Positions 16,495 to 25,797 of a stretch of 64,000 nucleotides of DNA are shown here, in pieces; the first letter of the stretch is position 1; every line of letters begins with the position of its first letter. The stretch comes from Halotalea alkalilenta DSM 17697 (GTDB lineage: Bacteria; Pseudomonadota; Gammaproteobacteria; Pseudomonadales; Halomonadaceae), in the NCBI RefSeq assembly GCF_000621205.1, contig NZ_KK211233.1, positions 84,537-148,536 of the forward strand, written 5' to 3'. The translations under genes were made by a program, and so were the position numbers. The notes beneath the pieces are model-generated. The model saw nothing but the letters and a program-made list of their open reading frames with translations. It had not been told where the DNA came from and made no database searches.

Positions 16495-18027
16495 TCAGCC
16501 GAAGCTGAGCCCGTACCAGTCGACATAGCGCTTGAGCGCGAGCACGTCCTGGCTGGGGGAGGCGAGGGCGACGTGGCCATCGGGGCGAATCAGATAGCAG
16601 GCGTCGCGCTTGAGCCCGGCGAGGCGGGCGCTGTCGTTCCAGTCGAACAGTTCGAGCTCGAGGCCGAGCGCGGCGGCGGCGACCACCAGCGACATCTTCG
16701 GGGTGCCGTAGACGTGGAGCTGCCAGCGCAGGCCGTCGAGGGTTGCGAAGTTGTCTTCGTCGCTGTCGTCGATGCTCACCCAGGGCAGCCGGTCGCCGCC
16801 GTGCACTTCGCCCGCGAGCCCTGCGCTGAGCGGGGAGCGGCGATACTCGATCCTGGTCTGCGAGAGGGTCTGGAACAGGGTGCGACGCAGCTTGGGGAAG
16901 CCGGAAAGAAACGGCACCAGGTGAGGCACCAGGAAGGAGCGCAGCAGCCGACCCTTGAGTCCGTGATCGAGCGCACCCTCGAACAGGCGGTCGCTAGTGG
17001 CCTCGAGCGCCTTGGCGACGCCGCGCCGCTCCTCTGTGTAGCTCTCGAGCAGGCTTTCGTCGGCGCGGCCTTCCAGCACTGCAGCGAGCTTCCAGCCCAG
17101 GTTGATCGCATCGCCGATCCCGGTGTTCATGCCCTGGCCCGCCAGCGGGCTGTGCTGGTGAGCGGCATCGCCGACCAGGAGCAGATGTCCGTGACTGAAG
17201 CGATCGGCGATCGATGAGCGTGTGCGGTAGCGATCGATCCTCTCGATCCGCTCGATGCTGCCCCCGGCGATGCGTTCGAGTCGCGGACGCAGCGTCTCGG
17301 GTTCGAGGGGACTCTCCGAGCTCTCATCGAGCGTGCCGACGAGCTGGCGCAGCCCTGCGACCGGATGAGGCAGCAGCATGTCTATCTTCTGCTGGCCGAG
17401 CTCGAAGCGCAGCGTGTGGCCGAGCGAGTCGTCCGCCAGCCGCACCTCGGCGACGTAGAACGAGCGCGAGTCGTCGGCGCGGCCGTCGATTCCGGCAAGG
17501 GTCCGGATCCGGCTGTGGGCACCATCGCAGCCGCAGAGGTAGCGGACGTTGAAGCGCTGCTCCTCGGCTGGGCCGACCAGCGTTGCCTCCACCGCGTCAT
17601 CCAGCAGGTAGAGATCGCTCAGCTCGCTGTTCCATTCTACCTCGACCCCGAGTTCGGCGAGCCGGGTGGCGAGCAAGCGCTCGTGATCGCGCTGGGGAAT
17701 GCAGAGCAGGAAGGGATAGGGGCTGGTACCCGATGCGATGTCGCCGAGCAGTACCTGGAAAGGCGCCTCGCCGTCTTCGCTCAGCTCGAGCACGTCGACC
17801 TTGACCCCATGCTCGACCAGCCGCTCGGCGAAGCCCAACTGGCGATAGAGCTCCAGGGTTCGGGCCTGGACCACCATCGCGCGCGGAGCCTCGTCGGGGC
17901 CTGTGCGCTCGTCGACCACCCGGCAGCGGATGCCGTGATGGGTGAGGGTGAGCGCCAGGGCCAGGCCGCTGGGCCCCGCACCGACGATGAGTACGGCGCA
18001 ATCATCGGGTGTCGCTGGGAGAATCAT
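16495..18027 (-). CDS. FAD-dependent aromatic monooxygenase, PheA/TfdB-UbiH type
   Basis: A 510-residue class A flavoprotein monooxygenase. The N-terminal Rossmann motif is VGAGPSG (about 15-21), the middle DG motif is GCDGAHSRIR, and the second FAD motif is LLVGDAAHQHSPLAGQGMN (about 285-303). The C-terminal thioredoxin-like domain typical of the phenol hydroxylase group is present. It would hydroxylate an aromatic or polyketide-like compound using NAD(P)H and O2. A divergent MFS exporter gene starts 176 bases away, an arrangement common for drug-modifying oxygenases paired with export, but no direct link is shown. Confidence 0.82.
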   Translation of the reverse strand: MILPATPDDCAVLIVGAGPSGLALALTLTHHGIRCRVVDERTGPDEAPRAMVVQARTLELYRQLGFAERLVEHGVKVDVLELSEDGEAPFQVLLGDIASGTSPYPFLLCIPQRDHERLLATRLAELGVEVEWNSELSDLYLLDDAVEATLVGPAEEQRFNVRYLCGCDGAHSRIRTLAGIDGRADDSRSFYVAEVRLADDSLGHTLRFELGQQKIDMLLPHPVAGLRQLVGTLDESSESPLEPETLRPRLERIAGGSIERIERIDRYRTRSSIADRFSHGHLLLVGDAAHQHSPLAGQGMNTGIGDAINLGWKLAAVLEGRADESLLESYTEERRGVAKALEATSDRLFEGALDHGLKGRLLRSFLVPHLVPFLSGFPKLRRTLFQTLSQTRIEYRRSPLSAGLAGEVHGGDRLPWVSIDDSDEDNFATLDGLRWQLHVYGTPKMSLVVAAAALGLELELFDWNDSARLAGLKRDACYLIRPDGHVALASPSQDVLALKRYVDWYGLSFG

Positions 18028-18203
18028 GAGGAGTTGGGCCTCCAGGGGCTGGTAACGAAGCGCCGACGGCGCTGGAACACTACGACTGTAGTGACTGCGG
18101 GTCCAGTGGGCAAAGTGCGGCGCGGCATTTTTGGATCAAGCGAAGCAATTATCATTTCCGTCGCCATCTTGTACCCTGGGCGCCGCATCTACGAGGAGCC
18201 TCA

Positions 18204-19403
18204 ATGGACCGGACCCGCTTCACCCTTTGTCTCTGCGCCTTCAACGGTGGCATGAGCGTGGCCATCATTCTACCGATCCTGGCGCCGTTGATCCGCGAGC
18301 TGGGCCTTAGCGAGACCCAGGGCGGCTGGATGATTTCGCTCGGCTCGCTGGCGATGGCGCTGATGGGACTCAAGTGGGGCGCGTTGAGCGACCGGCTCGG
18401 ACGCAAGCCGGTGTTGATGATCGGTTTTGGCGGGCTGTTCCTCGGTTGGACCTCGTTCACCCTGCTGGCCTGGAGCGGACTCAGTGGCTTGCTCCAGGGC
18501 ACGGCGCTGTTCTTCTCCCTGATCGTCGCCCGCACCCTGGTGGGAGGCTTCCTCTCCGCGCCGCCGTCCTCGACCCAGGCCTATATGGCCGATGTTACCT
18601 CGACTCCCGCGGAGCGCGGTGCCGGCATGGCGATGGTCGGCGCTGCCGGTGGCCTTGGCATGGTGGTCGGCCCGGCGCTCAGCGCCGCGCTGGTGCTCCG
18701 TGGGCTGCTCTGGCCATTGATGCTCGCCGCAGCGCTGCCGCTGGTGATGCTGGTGGTGGTGTCGGTGATGCTGCCCGCCGCGGCGCCCAAGCCTAGAAAG
18801 CCAGGGACGGCGCGGCTCAGCCCGCTGCATCCGGGGCTGCGCAACTGGCTTCTGATCGGGCTGGTGACGATGATCAGCGTGGTGACGATCAACCTCACCG
18901 CTGGTTTCTACTTCCAGGATCGTCTCGGGCTGGATGCGCGCGGGACGGCTTCGCTGCTGGCGATCGGACTGACGCTGGTCGGTGTGATGCTGATGACGGT
19001 GCAGACGCTGCAGGCCCGGGTACTGCGCTGGTCGCCGCACCGCCTGGTACTGACCGGCGCACCGCTGCTCGCGCTCGGTGCGATGGTGATGCTGGCGAGT
19101 GCCCAGGCGGTGAGCTACTGCTTCGCCTACGCGCTGTTCGGCGCCGGGATCGGGCTGATTCTGCCGGGATTCATGGCCGGCGCTTCGCTGGCCGCGCCGG
19201 AGGGTCGCCAGGGGGCGGTGGCGGGGCTGTGCCAGTTGATGCAAGGACTTGGCACCATCGTCGCGCCGCTCGCCAGTACCGCGCTCTATCGGCTCGAGCC
19301 GACGCTACCGTTCTGGATGCTGCTGGCGCTGGCGGCGCTCGCTGCCCTGGCCGCGCTGCGAGCGCCCAAGGAAGAGAAACGGTCAAACGACGCGCTCGCA
19401 TGA
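18204..19403 (+). CDS. MFS transporter, DHA1-like
   Basis: A 399-residue, 12-helix major facilitator. Motif A is visible after helix 2 (KWGALSDRLGRKP) and the proline/glycine-rich helix 5 region (GAAGGLGMVVGPALSAAL) is that of drug:H+ antiporters (TetA/DHA1 type). GAGGAG lies eight bases before the ATG. It is divergent from the FAD monooxygenase gene. Export of a small organic molecule is probable; the substrate is unknown. Confidence 0.8.
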   Translation: MDRTRFTLCLCAFNGGMSVAIILPILAPLIRELGLSETQGGWMISLGSLAMALMGLKWGALSDRLGRKPVLMIGFGGLFLGWTSFTLLAWSGLSGLLQGTALFFSLIVARTLVGGFLSAPPSSTQAYMADVTSTPAERGAGMAMVGAAGGLGMVVGPALSAALVLRGLLWPLMLAAALPLVMLVVVSVMLPAAAPKPRKPGTARLSPLHPGLRNWLLIGLVTMISVVTINLTAGFYFQDRLGLDARGTASLLAIGLTLVGVMLMTVQTLQARVLRWSPHRLVLTGAPLLALGAMVMLASAQAVSYCFAYALFGAGIGLILPGFMAGASLAAPEGRQGAVAGLCQLMQGLGTIVAPLASTALYRLEPTLPFWMLLALAALAALAALRAPKEEKRSNDALA

Positions 19404-19497
19404 GGCAGGACACTTCCCTGCACTTTCCTCTATTCTTAATGGGGTTTGAATGCCTCGCGCCGCGCGGCTTCTACCTTTGATCAAGGAGTCAAGAAAG

Positions 19498-20451
19498 ATG
19501 GACAAGCGTCCCCTCGGTAAGACGGGCCTGGAGATAGCCCCGCTGGTGTTCGGCGGCAACGTGTTCGGCTGGACCGCCGATGAGCCAACTTCCTTCGAAC
19601 TGCTCGATGCCTGGATCGATGCGGGCTTCAACACCATCGATACCGCCGACGTCTACTCCGCCTGGGCGCCCGGCAATCAGGGCGGCGAGTCCGAGAGCGT
19701 GCTGGGGAAATGGTTCAAGCGCAGTCCCTCCGTGCGTGAGAAGGTCGTGCTGATCACCAAGGTCGGCTCGGAGCTCGGGCCGGACAAAAAAGGGCTTTCC
19801 GAACGCTGGATCACCCAGGCGGTGGAGGACTCGCTGCGCCGCCTGCAGACCGACTACATCGATCTCTACCTCTCCCACTGGCCGGACCCCGACACCTCTT
19901 TCGAGGAGACCCTCGGCGCCTACCAGAAGCTGCTCGATGCCGGCAAGATCCGTTCGATCGGCGCTTCGAACCTCGACGCCGCACAGCTCAAGGAGTCGCT
20001 CGAGGTTGCCAGCCGCGAGGGGCTGCCACGCTACGAGGTGCTCCAGCCCGAGTACAATCTCTATGACCGCGGATCCTACGAGGGCGCGCTGAGCGAGCTC
20101 TGCATCGAGCGCGGCATCGGGGTGATCACCTATTTCAGCCTCGCCTCCGGCTTCCTTTCCGGCAAGTACCGCTCGAAGGATGATATCAAGGGTACCCGCC
20201 GTGAAGAGTTCCTCGGCAAGTACTTCGACGACCGGGGGCTCAGGATCCTTTCCGCCCTCGACCAGGTCTCCCGCAAGGTCGAGGCGACCCCGGCCGAGGT
20301 CGCGCTGGCCTGGCTGATCGCGAAGCCCGGTATGACCGCGCCGATCGTCAGCGCCACCAGCCGTGCACAGCTCGACAGCCTGATCTCCTCCGCTCGCCTG
20401 CACCTCGCCCCCGAGGACATGGCGACGCTCGATACCGCCAGCGCGAGCTGA
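19498..20451 (+). CDS. aldo/keto reductase
   Basis: Start at the ATG of MDKRPLGKTGLEIAPLVFGG, nine bases after AAGGAG; 317 residues. The TIM-barrel tetrad is visible: D (TIDTADVYSAW), Tyr in the same block, Lys (LITKVGSE) and His (YLSHWPD). The family reduces aldehydes and ketones with NADPH; this length and the GGESESVLGKW block fit the YajO/Gsp69-like branch. It stands alone before a strong terminator hairpin. Confidence 0.85.
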   Translation: MDKRPLGKTGLEIAPLVFGGNVFGWTADEPTSFELLDAWIDAGFNTIDTADVYSAWAPGNQGGESESVLGKWFKRSPSVREKVVLITKVGSELGPDKKGLSERWITQAVEDSLRRLQTDYIDLYLSHWPDPDTSFEETLGAYQKLLDAGKIRSIGASNLDAAQLKESLEVASREGLPRYEVLQPEYNLYDRGSYEGALSELCIERGIGVITYFSLASGFLSGKYRSKDDIKGTRREEFLGKYFDDRGLRILSALDQVSRKVEATPAEVALAWLIAKPGMTAPIVSATSRAQLDSLISSARLHLAPEDMATLDTASAS

Positions 20452-20472
20452 ACGCCGGTCAGGCCTACACCA

Positions 20473-20493
20473 CGCCGCCCTCAACGGGCGGCG
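20473..20493 (+). terminator. rho-independent terminator of the aldo/keto reductase gene
   Basis: Arms CGCCGCCC (20473-20480) and GGGCGGCG (20486-20493) with loop TCAAC are followed by TTTTCGTT. The right arm also encodes the last codons of the convergent LysR gene. Confidence 0.8.
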
Positions 20494-21392
20494 TTTTCGT
20501 TCAGGTGATGGTCGCAGCGCGCGCGCAGGTGCTTGGCCAGTGCGCGCAGCGCGGGAGAGAGCGCATCGCGGCCGGCGCAGACCAAATGCAGCGGTGCGGG
20601 TTCGCACCATTCGGTGGGAAACAGCTGGACCAGGCGATTGGTGCGAAGATCGTCGATGACATCGAGGTAGGACTTGTAGGCGATGCCGAGGCCGTCGAGC
20701 GCCCAGCGGTGGACGATCTCGCCGTCGTTGCTGGTGCGATCGCCGCTCACCGCGATGCGCTGGCCGCGCCCCTGGTAATGGAAGCGCCAATCATCGTGGA
20801 TCTGTTCGTGCCAGACGAAGCACAAGCAGTTGTGCTCGCGCAGCGCCGCGGGCTCGCTCGGCGCGCCGTGCCGGGCGATATAGTCCGGCGAGGCGCAGAT
20901 CACCCGGCGGTTGCCTGCCGCCAGCGGCAGTACCACCAAGCCTGAATCGGGCGGTACGCCATAGCGGATCGCTGCATCCAGCGGCTGGTCGAACAGGTTC
21001 ATCGAGCGGTCGCTGATGTGGAGCTGGAGCGAGAGCTGTGGATGCGCCTGCTGGAATTCGTCGATCCAGGGCCTGAGCAGCCGGCGCCCGAGTCCGGAGG
21101 GCAGGGTCAGGCGCAGCTGCCCGGAGAAGCCGTCTCCCGTATCGAGAGCATGGCGTCCCTGGCGCTCGGTTTCGAGCATCGCGCGGGCATGGGGCAGGTA
21201 GCGCTCGCCCTCCTCGGACAGGCGCAGATGGCGGGTCGAGCGGATCAGCAGGCGCACGCCGAGCTCGCGCTCGAGCCTCGCCATTGCGCTGCTCGCCACC
21301 GCCGGGGTGAGCTGCAGCAGGCGCGCGGCGGCGGAGAGGCTGCCTTGATCGACGGTGTGGATGAACACACGCAGGTCTTCCAGACGGATCAT
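20481..21392 (-). CDS. LysR-type transcriptional regulator
   Basis: Start set at the ATG of MIRLEDLRVFIHTVDQGSLS (303 residues); an upstream in-frame ATG would add 20 atypical residues. The helix-turn-helix lies at about 17-60 (LSAAARLLQLTPAVASSAMARLE) and the C-terminal effector domain is complete, of the CrgA/DmlR-like subgroup. It is divergent from an MDR-family reductase gene across a 133-base spacer, its likely target. The 3' end runs into the terminator of the convergent aldo/keto reductase gene. Confidence 0.85.
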   Translation of the reverse strand: MIRLEDLRVFIHTVDQGSLSAAARLLQLTPAVASSAMARLERELGVRLLIRSTRHLRLSEEGERYLPHARAMLETERQGRHALDTGDGFSGQLRLTLPSGLGRRLLRPWIDEFQQAHPQLSLQLHISDRSMNLFDQPLDAAIRYGVPPDSGLVVLPLAAGNRRVICASPDYIARHGAPSEPAALREHNCLCFVWHEQIHDDWRFHYQGRGQRIAVSGDRTSNDGEIVHRWALDGLGIAYKSYLDVIDDLRTNRLVQLFPTEWCEPAPLHLVCAGRDALSPALRALAKHLRARCDHHLNENAAR

Positions 21393-21525
21393 TTTCGCCC
21401 TGATGAAGAAAGTCATTCGTTGGTAGGCGTCTTTTTCAACGCACGCGGACAATTAGACTGACGCTGATCCCGACCGTCGTCCATCGTTACGGTCCGATGA
21501 TGCCATCCGACAGGAGTCTTCCAGC

Positions 21526-22533
21526 ATGAAAGCAATCGGTTATCGCGCCCCAGGCGCAGCGGATGTCCTCGAAGCGCTCGAACTCCCCGACCCGATCCCG
21601 GGTGAGCACGATCTGCTGGTCGAGGTGAAGGCGGTGTCGGTCAATCCGATCGATACCAAGGTGCGCGCTCGCCCCGGCAGCGCCAGCGAAGAGGCGCCGA
21701 AGGTGCTCGGCTGGGACGTTGCCGGGGTGGTCAAGGCGGTCGGTGCCAAGGTCGAAGGCTTCGCCCCCGGGGAGCGGGTCTGGTATGCCGGCGCGGTCGA
21801 TCGCCCGGGGGCCAACAGCGAGCTGCACGTGGTCGATGCGCGGATCGCCGGGCACATGCCCGCATCGCTCGACTTCGCCCAGGCGGTCGCACTGCCGTTG
21901 ACCTCGATCACCGCCTGGGAGCTGCTGTTCGATCGCCTTGAGGTCCAAAGGGCCGACCCGCTCGAAGATCCCCGTCTGCTGGTGATCGGCGCCGCCGGCG
22001 GGGTGGGCTCGATCCTCATCCAGCTGGCGCGCCAGCTGAGCTCGCTCGAAGTGATCGGTACCGCCTCGCGGGCCGAGACGCGCGACTGGCTGACTGGGCT
22101 CGGGGCCCATCGCGTCGTCGATCACTCCCGCCCGCTCGACCAAGCGCTCGCCGAGCAGGGCATCGACCGCATCGACTACGTGATCGGGCTCAACCATACC
22201 GACCAGCACCTCGAGGCGATCACCAAGCTGATCGCGCCCCAGGGCAAGTTCGCGCTGATCGATGACCCGGCCGAGCTGGACATCCGTCCGCTCAAGTACA
22301 AGAGCGTTTCGGTGCATTGGGAGACGATGTTCACCCGCTCGCTCTACCAGACCGCGGACATCGGCCAGCAGCGCCGGCTGCTCGAGAAGCTCGCCAGGCT
22401 GGTCGATGCAGGGCGTGTGCGCACTACCTTCGCCGAGCACTACGGCAGGATCAGCGTCGACAACCTGGTGCGAGCGCATCGCTTCATCGAAAGCGGCAAG
22501 GCGCGCGGCAAGGTGGTGCTCGAGGGATTCTGA
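21526..22533 (+). CDS. zinc-independent MDR-family oxidoreductase (quinone oxidoreductase-like)
   Basis: A 335-residue medium-chain dehydrogenase/reductase. The N-terminal GroES-like part (VSVNPIDTKVRARPG) lacks the usual Cys/His zinc ligands, and the Rossmann block VIGAAGGVGSILIQLARQL binds NADPH. It belongs to the zinc-binding alcohol dehydrogenase family 1 group, annotated by homology but acting more like quinone or enone reductases. CAGGAG sits eight to nine bases before the ATG. It is divergent from a LysR gene of the type that induces such reductases. Confidence 0.8.
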   Translation: MKAIGYRAPGAADVLEALELPDPIPGEHDLLVEVKAVSVNPIDTKVRARPGSASEEAPKVLGWDVAGVVKAVGAKVEGFAPGERVWYAGAVDRPGANSELHVVDARIAGHMPASLDFAQAVALPLTSITAWELLFDRLEVQRADPLEDPRLLVIGAAGGVGSILIQLARQLSSLEVIGTASRAETRDWLTGLGAHRVVDHSRPLDQALAEQGIDRIDYVIGLNHTDQHLEAITKLIAPQGKFALIDDPAELDIRPLKYKSVSVHWETMFTRSLYQTADIGQQRRLLEKLARLVDAGRVRTTFAEHYGRISVDNLVRAHRFIESGKARGKVVLEGF

Positions 22534-22608
22534 ACGCGCATCTGGTGATTCGGGGTGGCACCCGGCGCGTCGATCGTTTAGCTTCCCCCTCCTGAACCGG
22601 ATACCCAA

Positions 22609-22630
22609 CGTCCCGCGCCCGCGCGGGACG
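22609..22630 (+). promoter_or_regulatory. stem-loop in the speE leader next to the ribosome binding site
   Basis: Arms 22609-22618 and 22621-22630 are a perfect 10-base inverted repeat; with a realistic four-base loop the stem is 9 bp. It ends six bases before AGGAGA (22637-22642) of speE. No U-tract follows, so it is not a classic terminator. Confidence 0.55.
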
Positions 22631-22649
22631 CTCGTCAGGAGAACGCGCC

Positions 22650-23510
22650 TTGAAACCGTCTTTGCAGCAGTACCAGGAAACCCTTCACCGCCATTACGGC
22701 CAGTGCCTCGAGGTCGAAGAGCTGCTGTTCGACGGTCGCTCCGACCACCAGGACCTGGTGATCTTCCATAATCCGCTGTTCGGTCGCGTGCTGGCGCTCG
22801 ATGGGGCGATCCAGACCACCGAAAAAGACGAGTTCATCTACCACGAGATGCTCACCCACGTACCGGTGCTCGCCCACGGCGCGGTGAAAAAAGCGCTGGT
22901 GGTCGGGGTAGGCGACGGGGGGATCATCCGCGAGCTGACCCGGCACCAGGCGATCGAGGAGATCGTCGCGGTGGAGATCGACCAGGCGGTGATCGACATG
23001 TGCCTCGAGTACCTGCCCAACCATTCCGCCGGCAGCCTCGACGACCCCCGCGTGCGGCTGGTGATCGACGATGGGCTCAAGTTCCTCGCCGAGACCACCG
23101 AGACCTTCGATGTGATCATCACCGACTCGACCGATCCCGTCGGGCCGGCGGAGACCCTGTTCACCGAGAAGTTCTACGCCCTGTGCCGGGCGAGGCTCAA
23201 CGATGGCGGGATCCTGGCGACCCAGAACGGCGTGCCGTTCATGCAGCCCGAGGAGCTGACCAATACCGCCGAGCGTCTGGCGCCGCATTTCCCCGGCTGG
23301 CACTTCTACCATGCCGCGGTGCCCACCTACGTTGGCGGCAGCATGGCGTTCGGCTGGGGAGCGCTCGACCCCGCGTCGCGCCGGGTGCCGCTCGATGAGC
23401 TCGAGCGCCGGTTCGCCGCCAGCGGCCTCAAGACCCGCTACTACAATCCGGCGATCCACCAGGCCGCCTTCGCGCTGCCGCAGTACATGCTCGAGCTGAT
23501 CGGTCGCTGA
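22650..23510 (+). CDS. speE: spermidine synthase
   Basis: The start is a TTG seven bases after AGGAGA; no ATG fits better, and 286 residues match SpeE (288 in E. coli). The decarboxylated-SAM site is VVGVGDGGIIREL (about 82-94), the diagnostic DSTDPVGPAE carries the catalytic Asp, and YHEMLTHVP is the N-terminal signature. It transfers an aminopropyl group to putrescine to give spermidine. speD is not adjacent. A TTG start and a hairpin beside the ribosome site suggest modest, possibly regulated translation. Confidence 0.93.
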   Translation: MKPSLQQYQETLHRHYGQCLEVEELLFDGRSDHQDLVIFHNPLFGRVLALDGAIQTTEKDEFIYHEMLTHVPVLAHGAVKKALVVGVGDGGIIRELTRHQAIEEIVAVEIDQAVIDMCLEYLPNHSAGSLDDPRVRLVIDDGLKFLAETTETFDVIITDSTDPVGPAETLFTEKFYALCRARLNDGGILATQNGVPFMQPEELTNTAERLAPHFPGWHFYHAAVPTYVGGSMAFGWGALDPASRRVPLDELERRFAASGLKTRYYNPAIHQAAFALPQYMLELIGR

Positions 23511-23519
23511 ACTGCTCTC

Positions 23520-23541
23520 CCCGCCGCGTCTTCGCGGCGGG
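23520..23541. terminator. terminator-like hairpin between convergent speE and CN-hydrolase genes
   Basis: CCCGCCGCG (23520-23528), loop TCTT, CGCGGCGGG (23533-23541): a perfect 9-bp GC stem just after the speE stop. No U-run follows on either strand, so function is uncertain. Confidence 0.45.
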
Positions 23542-23572
23542 CCGTCGCGGCCTGCGGCCAGCCCCGGTCCAG

Positions 23573-24475
23573 TCAGTGCGGTGCTGCTTTAGCGCTGCGT
23601 AGGGTGAGCTGCCCGGGCTCGAACTGCTCCACCCAGTCGCGCCGGGTGAACACCTGGCCCTGCTCGCGTACCCGACGCACCGCGTCGAGATCGAGATCCT
23701 CGATCAGCCACTGGCTGCGCGGCGGTGAAAGCGATTCGCTTTCGGCGACGATGCCGCTGGCCGGCATGCCGCGATCGGATGGCACGTAGAGCCCGGCCCG
23801 ACCGAGATTGACGTCGAGCGCCGGCGACCAGGGCGCCTCGCCCACGGTGGGCGCCATCAGCACCGCGAACTGGTTTTCCAGCGCCCGGGCCCGGGCGCCG
23901 GTCCTCACTCGGTAGAAGCCCGCCTCGGTGTCGGTGCAGCTCGGTGCGAGCACCAGTTCGACGCCGGCCTCGGCGAGGCGTCGCGAAGCGATGGGGAACT
24001 CGTTGTCATAGCAGATCTGGATCCCCAGCCGCCCGAGCGGGGTATCGAAGACCTCGAGCCCGCTGCCTTTGGCCACCGACCACTCCTCGCGCTCGAAGCG
24101 CGTCATCATCAGCTTGTCCTGATGGCCGAGCTCGCCTTGCGGACCGAACAGCCAAGCGCGATTGCGGTAGGCGCCATCGGCGTCGCGCACCGGCAGGCTG
24201 CCGGGCTGCAGGTAGACCCCGAGGCTGCGGGCAAGCTCCGCGCACAGCGCACGCCAACGTGGCACCAGCGGCTGGATGCCGGAGAGCGTGGCGGCGAGGT
24301 CCTCGCGGTCGCGGCCGAGCTGGCCGCTGAGCACCAGCCCGGCGTACTCGGGCAGCAGCAGCAGCTGGGCGCCCTCGGCCGCGGCATCCGCGCACAGCGC
24401 GGTGAGATGCTCGGCGTAGTCGTCCCACTGCTCGAACAGTTCGATCTTGTATTGACAGGCGGCAACGCGGATCAC
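23573..24475 (-). CDS. carbon-nitrogen hydrolase (amidase branch)
   Basis: A 300-residue nitrilase-superfamily enzyme with triad E43 (LLPEYAG), K121 (HQDKLMMTRFE) and C155 (GIQICYDNEFP). The sequence fits the branch found fused or adjacent to a GNAT acetyltransferase in many bacteria. The start is GTG and overlaps the stop of the upstream GNAT gene (GTGA), so the two are translated together. It probably hydrolyses an amide made or recognised by its partner; the substrate of this pair is not known to me. Confidence 0.82.
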   Translation of the reverse strand: MIRVAACQYKIELFEQWDDYAEHLTALCADAAAEGAQLLLLPEYAGLVLSGQLGRDREDLAATLSGIQPLVPRWRALCAELARSLGVYLQPGSLPVRDADGAYRNRAWLFGPQGELGHQDKLMMTRFEREEWSVAKGSGLEVFDTPLGRLGIQICYDNEFPIASRRLAEAGVELVLAPSCTDTEAGFYRVRTGARARALENQFAVLMAPTVGEAPWSPALDVNLGRAGLYVPSDRGMPASGIVAESESLSPPRSQWLIEDLDLDAVRRVREQGQVFTRRDWVEQFEPGQLTLRSAKAAPH

Positions 24476-25086
24476 CCGGCGATCTCCTTGATCCAGAAAT
24501 TCATCGGCTTGGCGCTCTCGGTCGCCTCGTCGATGTCGCGCCAGCGGAAACTGGTAGCCAGTCCGGCGGCGGGGGCGAAGCCGCGCCTGCGCCAGAAGGC
24601 GTCAAGTGGCTGGTAGCCAGGCGGGCGGCGGGGGTGGTCGAGCGGGCGCTCGACCGCGCAGAAGGCACAGAGGCGAAAGCGCTCGAGGCGCCTGGCGTAG
24701 GCTTCGCGTTCATCGATGAAGCGCACGCCGAGGCCTCGGCCGCGATAGGCCGGCAGCAGCACGGACTCGCCGAAATAGAATACCTCCGCGGGGTCGATGC
24801 CGGCGGCCTCGAACGGCCGCCGGCACTCCTCGGTCTCGGCGTCGAGCGGTATGCCGGTGGCGGCACCGACCGGGCGGCCGGCGTCGATCGCCAGCACGCA
24901 CAGGCTTTGCTCGCTGCGGGCGTAGGTATCGAGGTAGCGGGTCTCGTAGTCGATGTCGCCATCGTAGAGATAGGGAAACTCACGGAATACCGCAATCCTC
25001 AGGCGGGCGAGGGCATCCACGTGATCGCGCATCCGCGCGCCGGTGAGCAATCGAATTTCCATGCGGCGAGTCTCGTCGAGCGACAT
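24472..25086 (-). CDS. GNAT-family acetyltransferase
   Basis: A 204-residue GNAT. The acetyl-CoA pyrophosphate loop is visible as LPAYRGRGLGVRFID (about 112-126), with the preceding strand EVFYFGESVLL. The start may instead be the ATG eight codons downstream (MEIRLLTG), and I cannot decide by ribosome site. It is coupled to the CN-hydrolase gene by a four-base overlap; proteins joining these two domains exist in other bacteria, so they likely act on the same molecule. Confidence 0.8.
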   Translation of the reverse strand: MSLDETRRMEIRLLTGARMRDHVDALARLRIAVFREFPYLYDGDIDYETRYLDTYARSEQSLCVLAIDAGRPVGAATGIPLDAETEECRRPFEAAGIDPAEVFYFGESVLLPAYRGRGLGVRFIDEREAYARRLERFRLCAFCAVERPLDHPRRPPGYQPLDAFWRRRGFAPAAGLATSFRWRDIDEATESAKPMNFWIKEIAG

Positions 25087-25246
25087 GCGGGCGTCGCGTT
25101 CAAGGATGTCGAAGGAACGCCTGAGACCTTATCATGTCCGCTGCGCACGGATGGAGCGGCACTGCGTCCTGCGATGTTCCAATCGCGCAGTCGCCGCCGC
25201 TCGTCCAAGGGATCAACGACCACGCCGAGAGAAGGAAAACCCGTCT

Positions 25247-25648
25247 ATGACAGCCGACGCGCTGATCGAAGCCTACTACGCCGCGTTCAACGCAGGCGAC
25301 ATGGAGGCTTTCCTCGAGCTGCTCCACGATGAAGTCGCCCACGACGTCAATCAGGGCGAACGCCAGATCGGCAAGCAGGCGTTCGCCGATTTCATGGCCA
25401 AGATGAACCGCTGCTATCGCGAGCGGATCGACGAACTGGTGGTGATGACCTCGAGCGACGGCCGCCGCGCCGCTGCAGAGTTCGTCGTCCATGGAGAGTA
25501 CCTGGCAAGCGATGAAGGCCTGCCCGAAGCCTACGGCCAGCGTTACCTGCTGCCCGCCGGCGCTTTTTTCGAGATCCTCGACGGCAAGGTGGCGCGGGTC
25601 ACCAACTACTACAACCTCAACGACTGGATCGATCAGGTCGAGGCATAG
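25247..25648 (+). CDS. SnoaL/NTF2-like protein (ketosteroid-isomerase fold)
   Basis: Start at the ATG of MTADALIEAYYAAFNAGD, nine bases after AAGGAA; 133 residues. The pattern of a first helix with YYAAFNAGDMEAFLELL, a curved sheet and a final strand (GKVARVTNYYNLNDWI) is typical of the NTF2/SnoaL-like fold. Such proteins are enzymes or ligand carriers and the family does not reveal substrate. It converges on a LysR gene; a second NTF2-like gene lies on the other side of that regulator. Confidence 0.75.
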   Translation: MTADALIEAYYAAFNAGDMEAFLELLHDEVAHDVNQGERQIGKQAFADFMAKMNRCYRERIDELVVMTSSDGRRAAAEFVVHGEYLASDEGLPEAYGQRYLLPAGAFFEILDGKVARVTNYYNLNDWIDQVEA

Positions 25649-25797
25649 CCGCCAAGGACTTGGCCCCGGGATGGCTTGTCTGTCCGCGCGGCCGGATAAG
25701 GGCCGCCCTCGGACATTGGTTACACCGAGCCGCTATCGATCGTCGTCCGCAGGTCGGGGGGCGCTGTGTTCGCGATTCGCACGAAAGCAGAAACGCT

